From F23-D06 sp963603365 (GTDB taxonomy: Bacteria > Bacteroidota > Bacteroidia > Bacteroidales > WCHB1-69), in contig CAVCMI010000008.1 in assembly GCA_963603365.1 (NCBI GenBank), forward strand, positions 20,299 through 84,298: 64,000 nt of DNA, in the 5' to 3' direction. Of this stretch, positions 42,003 through 51,748 are shown piece after piece. The first letter of the stretch is position 1; each line of letters begins with the position of its first letter. The position numbers and the translations under genes were made by a program. The notes beneath the pieces were generated by a model that was not told the origin of the DNA, did no database searches, and worked only from the letters and a program-made list of their open reading frames with translations.

Positions 42003-44636
42003 CTACGACAATTTTGCGATCTGGTCTTTGAGAATCCTGATTCGTTCCTCGGCATCCGCCTGCTTCTTGCGTTCATTTTCCACAACACTGGCCGGTGCAC
42101 TTTGCACAAAACGCTCGTTTTCGAGTTTCTTCATCACGCCCTGCAAAAAGCCTTCGGCATAGCGGAGGTCTGCCTGCAGTTTTTTCAATTCCTCCTCTGC
42201 GCTGACGAGTCCCTCAACAGGAACGGAGTATTTCATATTCTGCACAATGAACGAAACACAATTCACCTCCAGATCTTCGGATTTGTATTCGATTGCATCG
42301 ACATTGGCGAGTTTGCAGATTACGGCGCCGGTGCCGTCATCGTCGCCGTTCTTGTTGCCGTGTGCTCGCAGGGAGAGCGTGTTTTTCACGGATATGTTCT
42401 TCTCTGAACGGACATGTCGGATTGCTTCAACCACGCTGCGGGCATGGGCAAAGCGGTCAAGCAGTGCGCGGTCGGGCTGTGTAGGCGTGGGCATGGCCTC
42501 TGTCATGACAGAAGCGCCCTCCTCACGTTGGCGCATCGAATGCCAAAGCTCTTCGGTTATGAAAGGCATAAACGGGTGCAATATCTTCATCAGCGTCTCG
42601 AACAGGTCCAAAAGGTCGTCGAAAGTCTTGCGGTCAACGGGCTGCTGGTAGCCCGGCTTCACAATCTCGAGGAGGCACGAACAGAAATCGTCCCAGATCA
42701 GTTTGTATATAGAAATCAGGGCTTCCGACAATTTATAATTCTTGAAATCCTCCTCCATGCCGGCGAGTTCCTCATTGATGCGTTCTTTCATCCACTTGAC
42801 AGCCACGGCCGAATGTGCCGGTTGCGGGAGTGTTTCGTCAATGTTCCAACCCATCACCAGACGGAACGCATTCCATATCTTGTTGCTGAAGTTGCGTCCC
42901 TGTTCGCACAGTGACTCGTCAAAAAGCAAGTCGTTTCCGGCGGGTGAGCTGTGCAGCATGCCGAAGCGCACGCCGTCTGCGCCATATTTCTCTATCAGCA
43001 TAATAGGGTCGGGTGAGTTGCCGAGCGACTTTGACATCTTGCGGCGGAGTTTGTCTCTTACAGTGCCGGTGAAATAAACATCCTTGAACGGAATCATGCC
43101 GCGCCATTCCAGACCTGCCATAATCATGCGGGCCACCCAGAAGAAAATGATATCGGGGGCGGTAATGAGCGTTGCCGTAGGATAATAGTAATTGATTTCC
43201 GGATTGTCGGGATGGCGGATTCCGTCGAACACAGAAAGCGGCCAGAGCCACGACGAGAACCAAGTGTCCATCACATCTTCATCCTGTTTGAGGTCTTCTT
43301 TGGAAAGATTCAGTTCCGGGAATCGCTGTTGTGCCAAAGAGAGCGCCTCCTCGATGTTGTGTGCCACCACCGTCTCATGGTTCGGCAGATAGTAGGCCGG
43401 GATGCGGTGTCCCCACCAGAGCTGGCGGCTGATGCACCAATCCTTGATGTTCTCCATCCAATGCGCGTACGTGTTCTTGAACTTGTCGGGGAAGAATCGT
43501 ATCTCATTCTTCATCACGGCTTCAAGGGCTGGCTTTGCCAATTCGTCCATCTTGCAGAACCACTGCATCGACAGTTTGGGTTCCACAACCTCATTTGTTC
43601 TTTCCGAGAAGCCGACCTTATTGACATAATCCTCAATTTTCACAAGACTCCCAGCCTCTTTGAGGAGCGGAATGATTGCCTTTCGGGCCTCAAAGCGGTC
43701 CATGCCGACCAAATAGCCTGCCTGTTCGTTGAGCGTGCCGTTGTCATTGAAAATGTTAATCGTCTCGAGATGATGTTTGATGCCGAGATTATAGTCGTTG
43801 ATATCATGGGCAGGGGTTATCTTCAGCGCACCGGTGCCGAACTCTCTGTCCACGTATTCATCGTAGATAAGCGGCACAGAGCGGTTCACGATCGGCACAA
43901 TGGCGCGTTTGCCCTTGTACTTGGCATACCGTTCGTCCTCCGGGTGCATACAGATGGCCGTATCGCCCAAGACAGTTTCAGGCCGTGTGGTCGCAATCGT
44001 GACATACTCGCCGGGCTCGCCTTCAATCTGGTAGCGGACATAATAGAGTTTGGACTGCAGTTCCTTGAACACCACCTCCTCGTCGGAAACGGCGGTCATA
44101 GCCTTAGGGTCCCAGTTCACCATCCGCACGCCGCGGTAAACTCTGCCTTTGTTATAGAGATCCACAAAAACATCGATCACCGCTTCAGAGAGGTCTGCAT
44201 CCATCGTGAACTTCGTTCTGTCCCAGTCGCACGAGGCACCGAGTTTTTGGAGTTGCCGCAAGATGATGCCGCCATGTTTTTCCTTCCATTCCCATGCATG
44301 CTCAAGGAACTGTTCTCGGGTAAGGTCTTTCTTCTCAATGCCTTTTTCTTTGAGATAATGCACCACCTTGGCTTCGGTGGCAATGGAGGCGTGGTCGGTT
44401 CCGGGCACCCAGACGGCATTGAATCCTTGCATGCGGGCACGTCTGACCAGAATGTCCTGAATCGTGTTGTTGAGCATGTGTCCCATGTGCAGCACGCCGG
44501 TGACATTAGGCGGCGGAATCACAATGGAGTAGGCCGGACGGCTGTCCGGTTCAGAATGAAACATTCTGTTGTCAATCCAGTACCGGTACCATTTGTCCTC
44601 TACGGCCTGCGGATCATATTTTGCTGCTAATTCCAT
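42003..44636 (-). CDS. valS: valyl-tRNA synthetase
   Basis: Charges tRNA-Val. The ATG at 44636 (MELAAKYDPQAVEDKWY) gives 877 residues; the longer reading to 44672 would overlap the purC stop and is unlikely. Class I signatures are PNVTGVLHMGHML (HIGH-like, about residue 45) and RKMSKSLGNSPDP (KMSKS). An editing domain lies between, and the C-terminal coiled-coil tRNA-binding arm ends the protein (VEGLVSAEEELKKLQADL). It follows purC by 17 bp. Confidence 0.96.
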   Translation of the reverse strand: MELAAKYDPQAVEDKWYRYWIDNRMFHSEPDSRPAYSIVIPPPNVTGVLHMGHMLNNTIQDILVRRARMQGFNAVWVPGTDHASIATEAKVVHYLKEKGIEKKDLTREQFLEHAWEWKEKHGGIILRQLQKLGASCDWDRTKFTMDADLSEAVIDVFVDLYNKGRVYRGVRMVNWDPKAMTAVSDEEVVFKELQSKLYYVRYQIEGEPGEYVTIATTRPETVLGDTAICMHPEDERYAKYKGKRAIVPIVNRSVPLIYDEYVDREFGTGALKITPAHDINDYNLGIKHHLETINIFNDNGTLNEQAGYLVGMDRFEARKAIIPLLKEAGSLVKIEDYVNKVGFSERTNEVVEPKLSMQWFCKMDELAKPALEAVMKNEIRFFPDKFKNTYAHWMENIKDWCISRQLWWGHRIPAYYLPNHETVVAHNIEEALSLAQQRFPELNLSKEDLKQDEDVMDTWFSSWLWPLSVFDGIRHPDNPEINYYYPTATLITAPDIIFFWVARMIMAGLEWRGMIPFKDVYFTGTVRDKLRRKMSKSLGNSPDPIMLIEKYGADGVRFGMLHSSPAGNDLLFDESLCEQGRNFSNKIWNAFRLVMGWNIDETLPQPAHSAVAVKWMKERINEELAGMEEDFKNYKLSEALISIYKLIWDDFCSCLLEIVKPGYQQPVDRKTFDDLLDLFETLMKILHPFMPFITEELWHSMRQREEGASVMTEAMPTPTQPDRALLDRFAHARSVVEAIRHVRSEKNISVKNTLSLRAHGNKNGDDDGTGAVICKLANVDAIEYKSEDLEVNCVSFIVQNMKYSVPVEGLVSAEEELKKLQADLRYAEGFLQGVMKKLENERFVQSAPASVVENERKKQADAEERIRILKDQIAKLS

Positions 44637-44653
44637 ATATGCTTGTGTCGTTA

Positions 44654-45601
44654 TTACCTGTGGTTCAACCAATTCGTTACATTCTTGAAGATACGTTCTT
44701 CAACATTGCCGTCTACTGCGGGCACAAACTTCTCTCCGAGGATGCGTTCATAAAGTTCTATATATCTGTCTGTTATATTCTTAACTACACTGTCGGTCAT
44801 TTCAGGCATCTGCTGTCCTTCCTGTCCTTGGAAGCCGTTTGCCATCAGCCATTCGCGCACAAACTCTTTAGACAGCTGTTTTTGAGGTTTGCCTTGGGCG
44901 AAATTCTCCTCGTAAGCATCTGCATAGAAATAGCGGGAGGAGTCGGGCGTATGGATCTCGTCTATAAGATATATTTTGCCGTTGTTTTTCCCGAACTCGT
45001 ATTTAGTGTCCACGAGGATCAGCCCTTGGCGGGCGGCGATTTCGGTGCCGCGTTCAAACAGTTTGAGCGTATAGTCTTCAATGACGGCATAGTCTTCGGG
45101 AGACACCAGTCCTTTGGCGAGGATTTCCTCTTTAGATATATCCTGGTCGTGTTCGCCCTGTTCTGCCTTGGTAGTTGGCGTAATGATAGGTTCGGGGAAT
45201 TTCTGGTTCTCTTGCATGCCGTCGGGCAGGATATTGCCGCAAAGGTTACGGCCTCCGTTCTTGTAGAATCGCCAAGCGCTGCCGCAGAGGTAGCCGCGCA
45301 CAATCATCTCCACCGGGAAGCCTTGGCACAGCAGTCCGGCCGTCACAGTCGGGTCAGGCGTTGACAGTTTCCAGTTCGGGCAGATGTCCGTAGTGGCATC
45401 CAGAAACTTTGCAGCAATCTGGTTCAGGATCTGGCCCTTGCAAGGTATGCCCTTGGGGAGAATAACATCGAAAGCAGAAATGCGGTCAGTAGCGACCATG
45501 ACAAGGGTCTCATCGTTGATATTATAGACGTCGCGCACTTTGCCGTGATAGACGCTTTTTTGTTTAGGGAAAACGAAATCAGAGTGTGTTATTGCAGCCA
45601 T
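44654..45601 (-). CDS. purC: phosphoribosylaminoimidazole-succinocarboxamide synthase
   Basis: SAICAR synthase of purine biosynthesis. 315 residues, the long form typical of Bacteroidetes. Landmarks: KQKSVYHGKVRDVYNI, VATDRISAFDVILPKGIPCKGQILNQIA, VEMIVRGYLCGSAWRFY, GLILVDTKYEFGKNNGKIYLIDEIHTPDSSRY. Own -7 box at 45637-45644, divergent from the acyltransferase promoter. First gene of the purC-valS-small membrane protein group. Confidence 0.95.
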   Translation of the reverse strand: MAAITHSDFVFPKQKSVYHGKVRDVYNINDETLVMVATDRISAFDVILPKGIPCKGQILNQIAAKFLDATTDICPNWKLSTPDPTVTAGLLCQGFPVEMIVRGYLCGSAWRFYKNGGRNLCGNILPDGMQENQKFPEPIITPTTKAEQGEHDQDISKEEILAKGLVSPEDYAVIEDYTLKLFERGTEIAARQGLILVDTKYEFGKNNGKIYLIDEIHTPDSSRYFYADAYEENFAQGKPQKQLSKEFVREWLMANGFQGQEGQQMPEMTDSVVKNITDRYIELYERILGEKFVPAVDGNVEERIFKNVTNWLNHR

Positions 45602-45636
45602 ATAGCAAAATATTTAACTTGTTTTTTTGATGGCGG

Positions 45637-45644
45637 CAAAAATA
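45637..45644 (-). promoter_or_regulatory. -7 box TATTTTTG for purC
   Basis: Consensus box 36 bp upstream of ATG 45601. Confidence 0.65.
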
Positions 45645-45672
45645 GCGAAAAAAACAGTATTGAAAATTATAG

Positions 45673-45680
45673 TATTTTTG
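45673..45680 (+). promoter_or_regulatory. -7 box TATTTTTG for the envelope-era operon
   Basis: Consensus box 22 bp before ATG 45703. Confidence 0.65.
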
Positions 45681-45702
45681 CGCCCGTATTTTTATCATCT
45701 GC

Positions 45703-46848
45703 ATGGACAATTTTGATGACATTCGACCCTACAGCGAAGCAGAAGCACGTCAGGCTTATTACAAACTAATGGACGACAGGCGGTTTCAGGACGCCATCGC
45801 CAAATGTCTGCCTGACTACACCATCGATGACCTGCGCAGGGACTTTGAGCATTGGCACACCATAGACGAGGTGCAAGCCGGTTTTGACAAGCGTTTCATG
45901 GATGTTTTCACCAAGCAGTTCACCACAGGACTCACCTTTTCGGGCATTGAAAACATCGACCCTGGCCAGGCGTACCTGTTCATCAGCAACCACCGCGACA
46001 TCACGTTCGACCCGGCCATGCTCCAGTACTATTTTTTCCTCGAGCACCGGCGCACCTCCAAGATTGCCATCGGCGACAACCTGATAGCCACGCCCGTATT
46101 AAGCGAGTTCGCACGCCTCAACAAAATGTTCTTGGTGTTGCGCGGCGGGTCGCTCCGCGAGAAGCTGCACAACTTCCAGCGGCTTTCCGCCTATATCCAA
46201 TACAGCCTCTTTGAGGAGAAAGAATCGGTATGGATAGCGCAACGCGACGGCCGCACCAAAGACGGCAACGACTACACCAAGCAAGGGCTCGTCAAGATGG
46301 TTTCGATGGGGCACGACCGCAACCTGATAGAGACGCTCAAGCGTATGAACATCACCCCGATGACCATCTCGTACGAGTTTGAACCATGCGCACAGTTCAA
46401 GGCCCGCGAACTGGCCCTTAGCGAAAACGGTGTCCATTACCAGAAACGACCGGGCGAGGACTTTGACAGCATCAAAGAGGGCATCTTCGGGCAAAAAGGC
46501 CACGTAACCCTGACTATCGGCAAACCGCTCAAAGACGAACTGGACACCATACCGCAAGACATCAACAACAACGACAAACTTTTCCACGTCTGCCACTTGA
46601 TTGACAAACAGATATACGCAGCATACAAACTCTATCCCAACAACTATATCGCCCACGACATCAGAGACAATGACGAGCGTTACCGCAACTTCTACACTGC
46701 GGAAGAGAAAAGGACATTTGAACAATACCTCGAGCGCAAATCCGTTGTGGCGGATGTCGCACGCGACAAAATGAAATCATATCTGCTGCGCATATACGCC
46801 ACGCCCGTGGACAATCATTACAAACAGCCCGCTGACAGAAGATTGTAA
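45703..46848 (+). CDS. PlsC-like acyltransferase family protein
   Basis: 381 residues without signal peptide. The core LFISNHRDITFDPAMLQYYFFLEH aligns with the acyltransferase motif, but the spacing is H-x5-D rather than the canonical H-x4-D of PlsC. A second block, RLNKMFLVLRGGSLREKLHNF, resembles the substrate-binding region, and WIAQRDGRTKDG occupies the place of the FPEGTRS block. It probably transfers an acyl chain in phospholipid or lipid A-related synthesis. First gene of a run with a glycosyltransferase 9, lpxH and era, consistent with envelope lipid work. Confidence 0.75.
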   Translation: MDNFDDIRPYSEAEARQAYYKLMDDRRFQDAIAKCLPDYTIDDLRRDFEHWHTIDEVQAGFDKRFMDVFTKQFTTGLTFSGIENIDPGQAYLFISNHRDITFDPAMLQYYFFLEHRRTSKIAIGDNLIATPVLSEFARLNKMFLVLRGGSLREKLHNFQRLSAYIQYSLFEEKESVWIAQRDGRTKDGNDYTKQGLVKMVSMGHDRNLIETLKRMNITPMTISYEFEPCAQFKARELALSENGVHYQKRPGEDFDSIKEGIFGQKGHVTLTIGKPLKDELDTIPQDINNNDKLFHVCHLIDKQIYAAYKLYPNNYIAHDIRDNDERYRNFYTAEEKRTFEQYLERKSVVADVARDKMKSYLLRIYATPVDNHYKQPADRRL

Positions 46849-46875
46849 AAAACACATTATAAATACTGACACGAA

Positions 46876-47886
46876 ATGGATGAGATACAACCTCCGTCGA
46901 CATTGAAGATACTGATCATTCGATTGAGTTCTATTGGAGACATTGTACTGACAACGCCGGTTGTCAGAGCCATCAAAACGCAAGTTCCGGGAGCGGAACT
47001 GCATTTCCTTACGAAAACCGAAAATGAAGCTGTCATTAAAGCGAATCCTTACATCGACAAGTTCCACCTTTACGACAGCAGCCGCAAGAACGACTTGTTT
47101 GACGAACTGAAGGCAGAGCATTTCGACTATATCGTAGATTTGCATGGCAAGCACCGCACGCGTCAGGTAGTGCGGCGACTGATACGCCCCTCGCTCACCT
47201 ACAACAAGCTCACGCTCGGACGGGCGTTTTGCGTGGCATTCAAAATCAACCTTCTGCCCAACAAGCACATTGTGGACCGGTTCTTTCAAGCCGTAGCCAT
47301 TCTTAACGTGCACAACGACCATAAAGGGTTGGACTTCTTCATCCCTGAGGGGTGTGGTTTTGACGGCGACGACCTCCCTATGGTCTTCGAGGACGGCTTT
47401 GTGGCCATTGTGCTGGCCGGCCAGCATGCCACCAAACGCATTCCCGCCTCCAAAATCATCGAAATCGGCAGCATCCTGCACAAGCCTGTCATGCTGTTAG
47501 GCGGGCAAGATGTGGCTGAAGTCGGCGAAGAAATCGCACTGCAATTGGGCGACCGTGCCCATAACGGCTGCGGGAAATACACCCTCTACCAGTCGTGTTC
47601 CATCTTGAAGCAGGCCGACTGTGTCATCACCGGCGACACGGGGCTGATGCATGTGGCCGCCGCTTTCCGCAAACCCATTGCGGTGCTGTGGGGCAACACC
47701 ATCCCCGAGTTCGGCATGTATCCCTATATGCCAGGCCAACGGTTCCTCTACCGCAATTTTGAGGTTTGCCCGCTCCGTTGCCGTCCCTGTTCCAAACTCG
47801 GACGCTCCAAATGCCCACGCAAACATTTCAAATGCATGAATATGATCCCAGCCGTCGAAGTGGCCGACTGGGTCAACAAATTCTGA
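46876..47886 (+). CDS. glycosyltransferase family 9 (heptosyltransferase-like)
   Basis: 336 residues starting with the family N-terminal motif ILIIRLSSIGDIVLTTPVVRAIK. The second Rossmann domain holds the donor-site segment ITGDTGLMHVAAAFRKPIAVLWGNTIPEFGMYPY. Family members add heptose or other sugars to lipopolysaccharide core, which fits lpxH 2 bp downstream and waaA at 53 kb. The sugar donor cannot be told from sequence. A Cys/Arg-rich end (CPLRCRPCSKLGRSKCPRKH) is unusual and recalls a small metal-binding knuckle. Confidence 0.9.
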   Translation: MDEIQPPSTLKILIIRLSSIGDIVLTTPVVRAIKTQVPGAELHFLTKTENEAVIKANPYIDKFHLYDSSRKNDLFDELKAEHFDYIVDLHGKHRTRQVVRRLIRPSLTYNKLTLGRAFCVAFKINLLPNKHIVDRFFQAVAILNVHNDHKGLDFFIPEGCGFDGDDLPMVFEDGFVAIVLAGQHATKRIPASKIIEIGSILHKPVMLLGGQDVAEVGEEIALQLGDRAHNGCGKYTLYQSCSILKQADCVITGDTGLMHVAAAFRKPIAVLWGNTIPEFGMYPYMPGQRFLYRNFEVCPLRCRPCSKLGRSKCPRKHFKCMNMIPAVEVADWVNKF

Positions 47887-47888
47887 AG

Positions 47889-48677
47889 ATGAGACAAGAC
47901 TTTTTCCTGAATCCCGACCACCTGCAAGGCAATGCCTGCTTTCTCTCCGACACCCATTTCAGAACGCCGCAAGATCAAGAGAGCTGGCAGAGGGAAAGCC
48001 GTCTTGTACGTTTTTTGGAAAAAGAAAACATTGACCATCTGTTCCTTTTAGGCGACATCTTCGATTTCTGGTTCGAATATGCCGATGTCGCCCCGAAAGG
48101 TTATTTCCGCCTATTCAACCTATTGCACGAGATGCACGAAGACGGCACCAACATATATTTCTTCACCGGCAACCATGACATGTGGGTTGAGGACTATTTC
48201 ACGAGAAGTTTCGGCTGTAAAGTATTCCGCGAGCCGCGCCTGTTTGTGCTGAACGGGAAGCGTTGCCTGATAGGGCACGGCGACGGGCTGGGCGGCAATC
48301 AGCCACGCTACCTTTTCATCAAGAAAGTGCTCGGCTTCGGTCCCGACCGCTTCCTTTACAGCCTGCTGCACCCCCGCATCGCCTTTGCAATTGCACGACG
48401 CTGCTCTGCCCGCAGCCGCGCCTCGCACCCCGCCGATGTTGCCGTCTTCCGCAATGAAGCAGAACATCAGGTAATGTTTGCCCGCGAAGCGCTTCAAGAC
48501 CACAACGTGGACTTCTTTATCCTGGCGCACCGGCACATCCCTGTCGTCTATCCGCTTAACAACCAGTCAAAACTCTTCAATGCCGGCGACTGGATGGACA
48601 ATTTCAGCTACATCCTGTTCAAGGCCGGCGATGCCGAACCGGGGCTTCATTTCTACGACCCCGCAAAACGCTCATAA
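47889..48677 (+). CDS. lpxH: UDP-2,3-diacylglucosamine diphosphatase
   Basis: Hydrolyses UDP-2,3-diacylglucosamine to lipid X in lipid A synthesis. 262 residues from ATG 47889, 2 bp after the glycosyltransferase stop; a longer reading inside that gene is an overlap artefact. Metallophosphoesterase motifs: FLSDTHF, LLGDIFDFWFEY, TGNHDMWVEDYF, GHGDGLG and LAHRHIPVVYPL, the last replacing the usual GHTH by AHRH. The WVEDYF segment is typical of LpxH. No signal peptide, in keeping with a peripheral inner-membrane enzyme. Confidence 0.88.
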   Translation: MRQDFFLNPDHLQGNACFLSDTHFRTPQDQESWQRESRLVRFLEKENIDHLFLLGDIFDFWFEYADVAPKGYFRLFNLLHEMHEDGTNIYFFTGNHDMWVEDYFTRSFGCKVFREPRLFVLNGKRCLIGHGDGLGGNQPRYLFIKKVLGFGPDRFLYSLLHPRIAFAIARRCSARSRASHPADVAVFRNEAEHQVMFAREALQDHNVDFFILAHRHIPVVYPLNNQSKLFNAGDWMDNFSYILFKAGDAEPGLHFYDPAKRS

Positions 48678-48703
48678 CAAAACAAAAACATAACCCATCC
48701 GAA

Positions 48704-49621
48704 ATGATCAACTCAGAACATATCAGCAATATACCGGCGGGACACCGCGCCGGATTCGTAAACCTCATCGGCAACCCCAACGTAGGCAAAAGCACCCTCA
48801 TGAACCGGCTTGTGGGCGAGAAAGTGTCCATCATGACCTCCAAGGCTCAAACCACACGGCACCGCATCAAAGGCATCGTCAACGGCGACGACTACCAAAT
48901 CGTTTATTCCGACCTTCCGGGCGTGCTTGACCCTGCATACATGATGCAAAAGATGATGATGCGTTTTGTGGTTGATTCCCTGCAAGATGCCGATGTCATC
49001 CTCTATCTGGCAGAGTGCGGGGAAACAAAATACAATGCCGAACTGGTGGAGAAGATAAAAGACCTCCGCCAACCCGTCATACTGGTCATCAACAAGATTG
49101 ACCGTTTTTCAGAAGAACAAACCAAAGCGTCAAAACAGCATTGGCATGAGGTATTTCCCGAGGCTGACATCATCGCCGTCTCCGCGCTCAAGAACCTCAA
49201 CGTTGAGGCCCTCTGCCGGCGCATCGTGGAACTGTTGCCCGAATGTCCGCCCTATTTCCCGAAAGACGCGTTGACCGACCGGCCCGTACGCTTCTTTGTG
49301 TCCGAACTGATTCGTGAACAGATTCTGCTGCAGTATAAAAAAGAGATCCCCTACAGCGTCGAAGTAGTCATTGACAGTTTCAAAGAAGACGAGAACCTCA
49401 TCCGCATCAGCGCGATACTATATGTGGAGCGTGACACGCAGAAAGCCATCATCATCGGCAGCAAGGGCTCCGCCATCAAGAAACTCGGCACCGATGCCCG
49501 CACCTCCATCGAGGATTTCCTGCAAAAGCATATCTTCCTCGACCTCTCCGTGAAAGTGCTGAAAGACTGGCGCAACAGCGAACTGCACATGAAACGTTTC
49601 GGGTACGACTACAAAGACTGA
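48704..49621 (+). CDS. era: GTPase Era
   Basis: Essential GTPase in 30S maturation. 305 residues: G1 GNPNVGKST, the effector region TSKAQTTRHRIKGI, G3 DLPG, G4 NKID, and a C-terminal KH domain with the RNA-binding GSKGSAIKKLGTDAR. G3 reads SDLPGVLDP rather than the more usual DTPG. It is 26 bp after lpxH and likely on the same transcript. The Era binding site at the 16S 3' end is outside the window. Confidence 0.96.
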   Translation: MINSEHISNIPAGHRAGFVNLIGNPNVGKSTLMNRLVGEKVSIMTSKAQTTRHRIKGIVNGDDYQIVYSDLPGVLDPAYMMQKMMMRFVVDSLQDADVILYLAECGETKYNAELVEKIKDLRQPVILVINKIDRFSEEQTKASKQHWHEVFPEADIIAVSALKNLNVEALCRRIVELLPECPPYFPKDALTDRPVRFFVSELIREQILLQYKKEIPYSVEVVIDSFKEDENLIRISAILYVERDTQKAIIIGSKGSAIKKLGTDARTSIEDFLQKHIFLDLSVKVLKDWRNSELHMKRFGYDYKD

Positions 49622-49683
49622 CCTTTTTTTTCGTATCTGAAACGCACCCCATTCATTATCATTAACTGACAATAATAATCAAT

Positions 49684-50937
49684 ATGGCAATACTCGTAAA
49701 AAACATCAAACAACTGGTTCAGGCCGAAACGCAGAACATAACATTCCGGGCAGGCGAAGACATGCAGCATCTGCCCATTATAAACAACGCCTATCTGCTC
49801 ACAGAGGGCGACCGGATTAAGGCTTTCGGGAAGATGGAAGACCTCCCCCCGGCACTTCTCGACGGTCTCTCCGAGCCGTTGCAAGAGATAGACGCCACGG
49901 GCAAGATGGTGTTCCCCTCGTTCTGTGATTCGCATACGCACATCGTTTATGCCGGCACGCGCGAAGTCGAATACATTGACAAAATCAAGGGGCTCAGCTA
50001 TGAAGAAATCGCCAAGCGCGGCGGCGGCATTCTCAACTCTGCCATCCGTCTGCACAACACCTCAGAAGATAAACTGTTTGACGAGGCCTGGCACCGTCTG
50101 GAGGAGATGGCCTCATGGGGCACCGGTGCCGTAGAAATCAAGAGCGGCTATGGGCTCTCCACCGAAGACGAGCTGAAAATGCTGCGCGTCATCCGCCGTC
50201 TCAAAGAGAAATCCCCGCTGCTGATCAAGGCCAACTTCTTGGGGGCCCATGCCGTGCCCGGACAATACAAACAGAACCCCGACGAATATGTGGACCTCAT
50301 CATCAACGAGATGATACCGATGGTGGCCGCCGAGGAACTTGCCGACTTTATCGATGTATTCTGCGACAAAGGCTTCTTCACCGTTGAGCAGACCGAAAGA
50401 ATGCTGATGCAGGGCATCAAATACGGCCTCCGCCCAAAAATCCATGCCAACGAGTTGGACTATTCGGGCGGCATACAAGTGGGGGTCAAGTACAACGCTC
50501 TCTCTGTCGATCATCTGGAATATACTGGCGACGAAGAAATTGCCGCACTGCTCGGGAGCGAGACTATGCCCACAATACTGCCCGGCGCCGCCTTTTTCTT
50601 AGGTATGGCATGCGCTCCGGCGCGCAAGATGATGGAAGCCGGACTGCCTGTGGCGCTTGCCTCCGACTTCAACCCGGGCTCCTGTCCTTCGGGCAATATG
50701 CAACTCGTGTTGGCCATGGGCTCTGTTATGTACAAAATGCTGACCGAAGAGGCCATAAATGCCACAACTCTCAACACCGCATACGCCTTAGGAGAACAAG
50801 AGCAAGTGGGCAGCATCACTGTCGGGAAAAGGGCAAACTTCTTCATCACGAAGCCGATGGACACCATCTACTTTATGAGTTACGGATTTGGGGAGAACAA
50901 GATAGAACAACATTTCCTGAACGGGAGACGGGCATAG
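49684..50937 (+). CDS. hutI: imidazolonepropionase
   Basis: Third enzyme of histidine degradation; opens the ring of imidazolonepropionate. 417 residues of the amidohydrolase fold: metal-binding HTH in SHTHIVYAGTRE, then RGGGILNS, KSGYGLSTEDELKMLRVI, LGAHAVPGQY, KIHANELDY and SDFNPGSCPSGNM. The other hut genes (hutH, hutU, formiminotransferase) are not adjacent, so it is isolated here. It starts 62 bp after era and converges on the TPM gene with 7 bp between. Confidence 0.94.
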   Translation: MAILVKNIKQLVQAETQNITFRAGEDMQHLPIINNAYLLTEGDRIKAFGKMEDLPPALLDGLSEPLQEIDATGKMVFPSFCDSHTHIVYAGTREVEYIDKIKGLSYEEIAKRGGGILNSAIRLHNTSEDKLFDEAWHRLEEMASWGTGAVEIKSGYGLSTEDELKMLRVIRRLKEKSPLLIKANFLGAHAVPGQYKQNPDEYVDLIINEMIPMVAAEELADFIDVFCDKGFFTVEQTERMLMQGIKYGLRPKIHANELDYSGGIQVGVKYNALSVDHLEYTGDEEIAALLGSETMPTILPGAAFFLGMACAPARKMMEAGLPVALASDFNPGSCPSGNMQLVLAMGSVMYKMLTEEAINATTLNTAYALGEQEQVGSITVGKRANFFITKPMDTIYFMSYGFGENKIEQHFLNGRRA

Positions 50938-50944
50938 GGGGGGG

Positions 50945-51733
50945 TCAGAACTTTCCGCCTGCGCCGCCGCCTCCGAAACCGCCGCCGCCTCCGAAGCCTC
51001 CGAAGCCGCCAAAACTGCTGCCGGTCCCGCCGCTGTAGGGAGTGCCGCCCATAAACGGTCCGCCTACCACAACCGGTCCGGAACAACCTCCTCCGTGTGA
51101 GGAGTTGCCTTGCCCCGGCTTATTCATTTTTCGCGACAATACGACCAGCATAACAACAAATAGGAGGAGACCGATGCCAACGCCAATGGCATCGCCCACC
51201 GTAAAAGGGTCATCCAAACGGTCTGCACTGATTTCGCCAGAGGCAAGCGGCAGGATGTAAGCCAAGGCTGAATCTATAGCGGCATAGTAGTCGCCGTTCT
51301 GCAACTGCGGTATCATCTTCCGTTCAACAATACGTTTGGCAACGGCATCGGGAATCACGCTTTCAAGGTCATAGCCTACGGAAATATAGACATCGCCGTC
51401 GCCTTTTATACGGCTCGGCTTCACCAGAACCACCACCCCGTTGCGTTTGTCTTTAGAGCGCACGCCCCATTGTTCGCCTATTTCGTAGGCAAATTGAGCA
51501 GACGAGTAACCGCCAAGGTCGTCAACGGTCACCACGCATATTACATTGGTCGTCGTATCGTTGAACGCAACCAGTCGCCGCTCCATGTCTGCTGTTTGTT
51601 CGCGCGTGAGCACCCCGGCAAAGTCGTTCACCAGACGGGGAGGATTCGGTGCGGCGGGGATGACTCCGTTTTTCTTTGCCGTACAGCAGAAGAGGATGCA
51701 CAGCATGCACTGGAGCAGAAAAAGCCTCTTCAT
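50945..51733 (-). CDS. TPM domain protein with Gly-rich tail (YgcG family)
   Basis: 262 residues. A signal peptide (LFLLQCMLCILFCC) is followed by the TPM domain (LVNDFAGVLTREQTADMERRLVAF through VSVGYDLESVIPDAVAKRIVERKM), a transmembrane helix (VGIGLLLFVVMLVVL) and a C-terminus of Gly/Phe/Ser repeats ending GGAGGKF. The lipobox-like FCC suggests it may be a lipoprotein. TPM proteins often pair with LemA, as here (15-bp gap), and are linked to membrane stress in other bacteria; the molecular role is unsettled. Confidence 0.88.
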   Translation of the reverse strand: MKRLFLLQCMLCILFCCTAKKNGVIPAAPNPPRLVNDFAGVLTREQTADMERRLVAFNDTTTNVICVVTVDDLGGYSSAQFAYEIGEQWGVRSKDKRNGVVVLVKPSRIKGDGDVYISVGYDLESVIPDAVAKRIVERKMIPQLQNGDYYAAIDSALAYILPLASGEISADRLDDPFTVGDAIGVGIGLLLFVVMLVVLSRKMNKPGQGNSSHGGGCSGPVVVGGPFMGGTPYSGGTGSSFGGFGGFGGGGGFGGGGAGGKF

Positions 51734-51748
51734 CTCTGCAAGGAATGG

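Noticed and set aside
43212..44630. Long open frame (472 codons) opposite valS
   Set aside because: Antisense shadow of a conserved synthetase; His-rich translation without family features.
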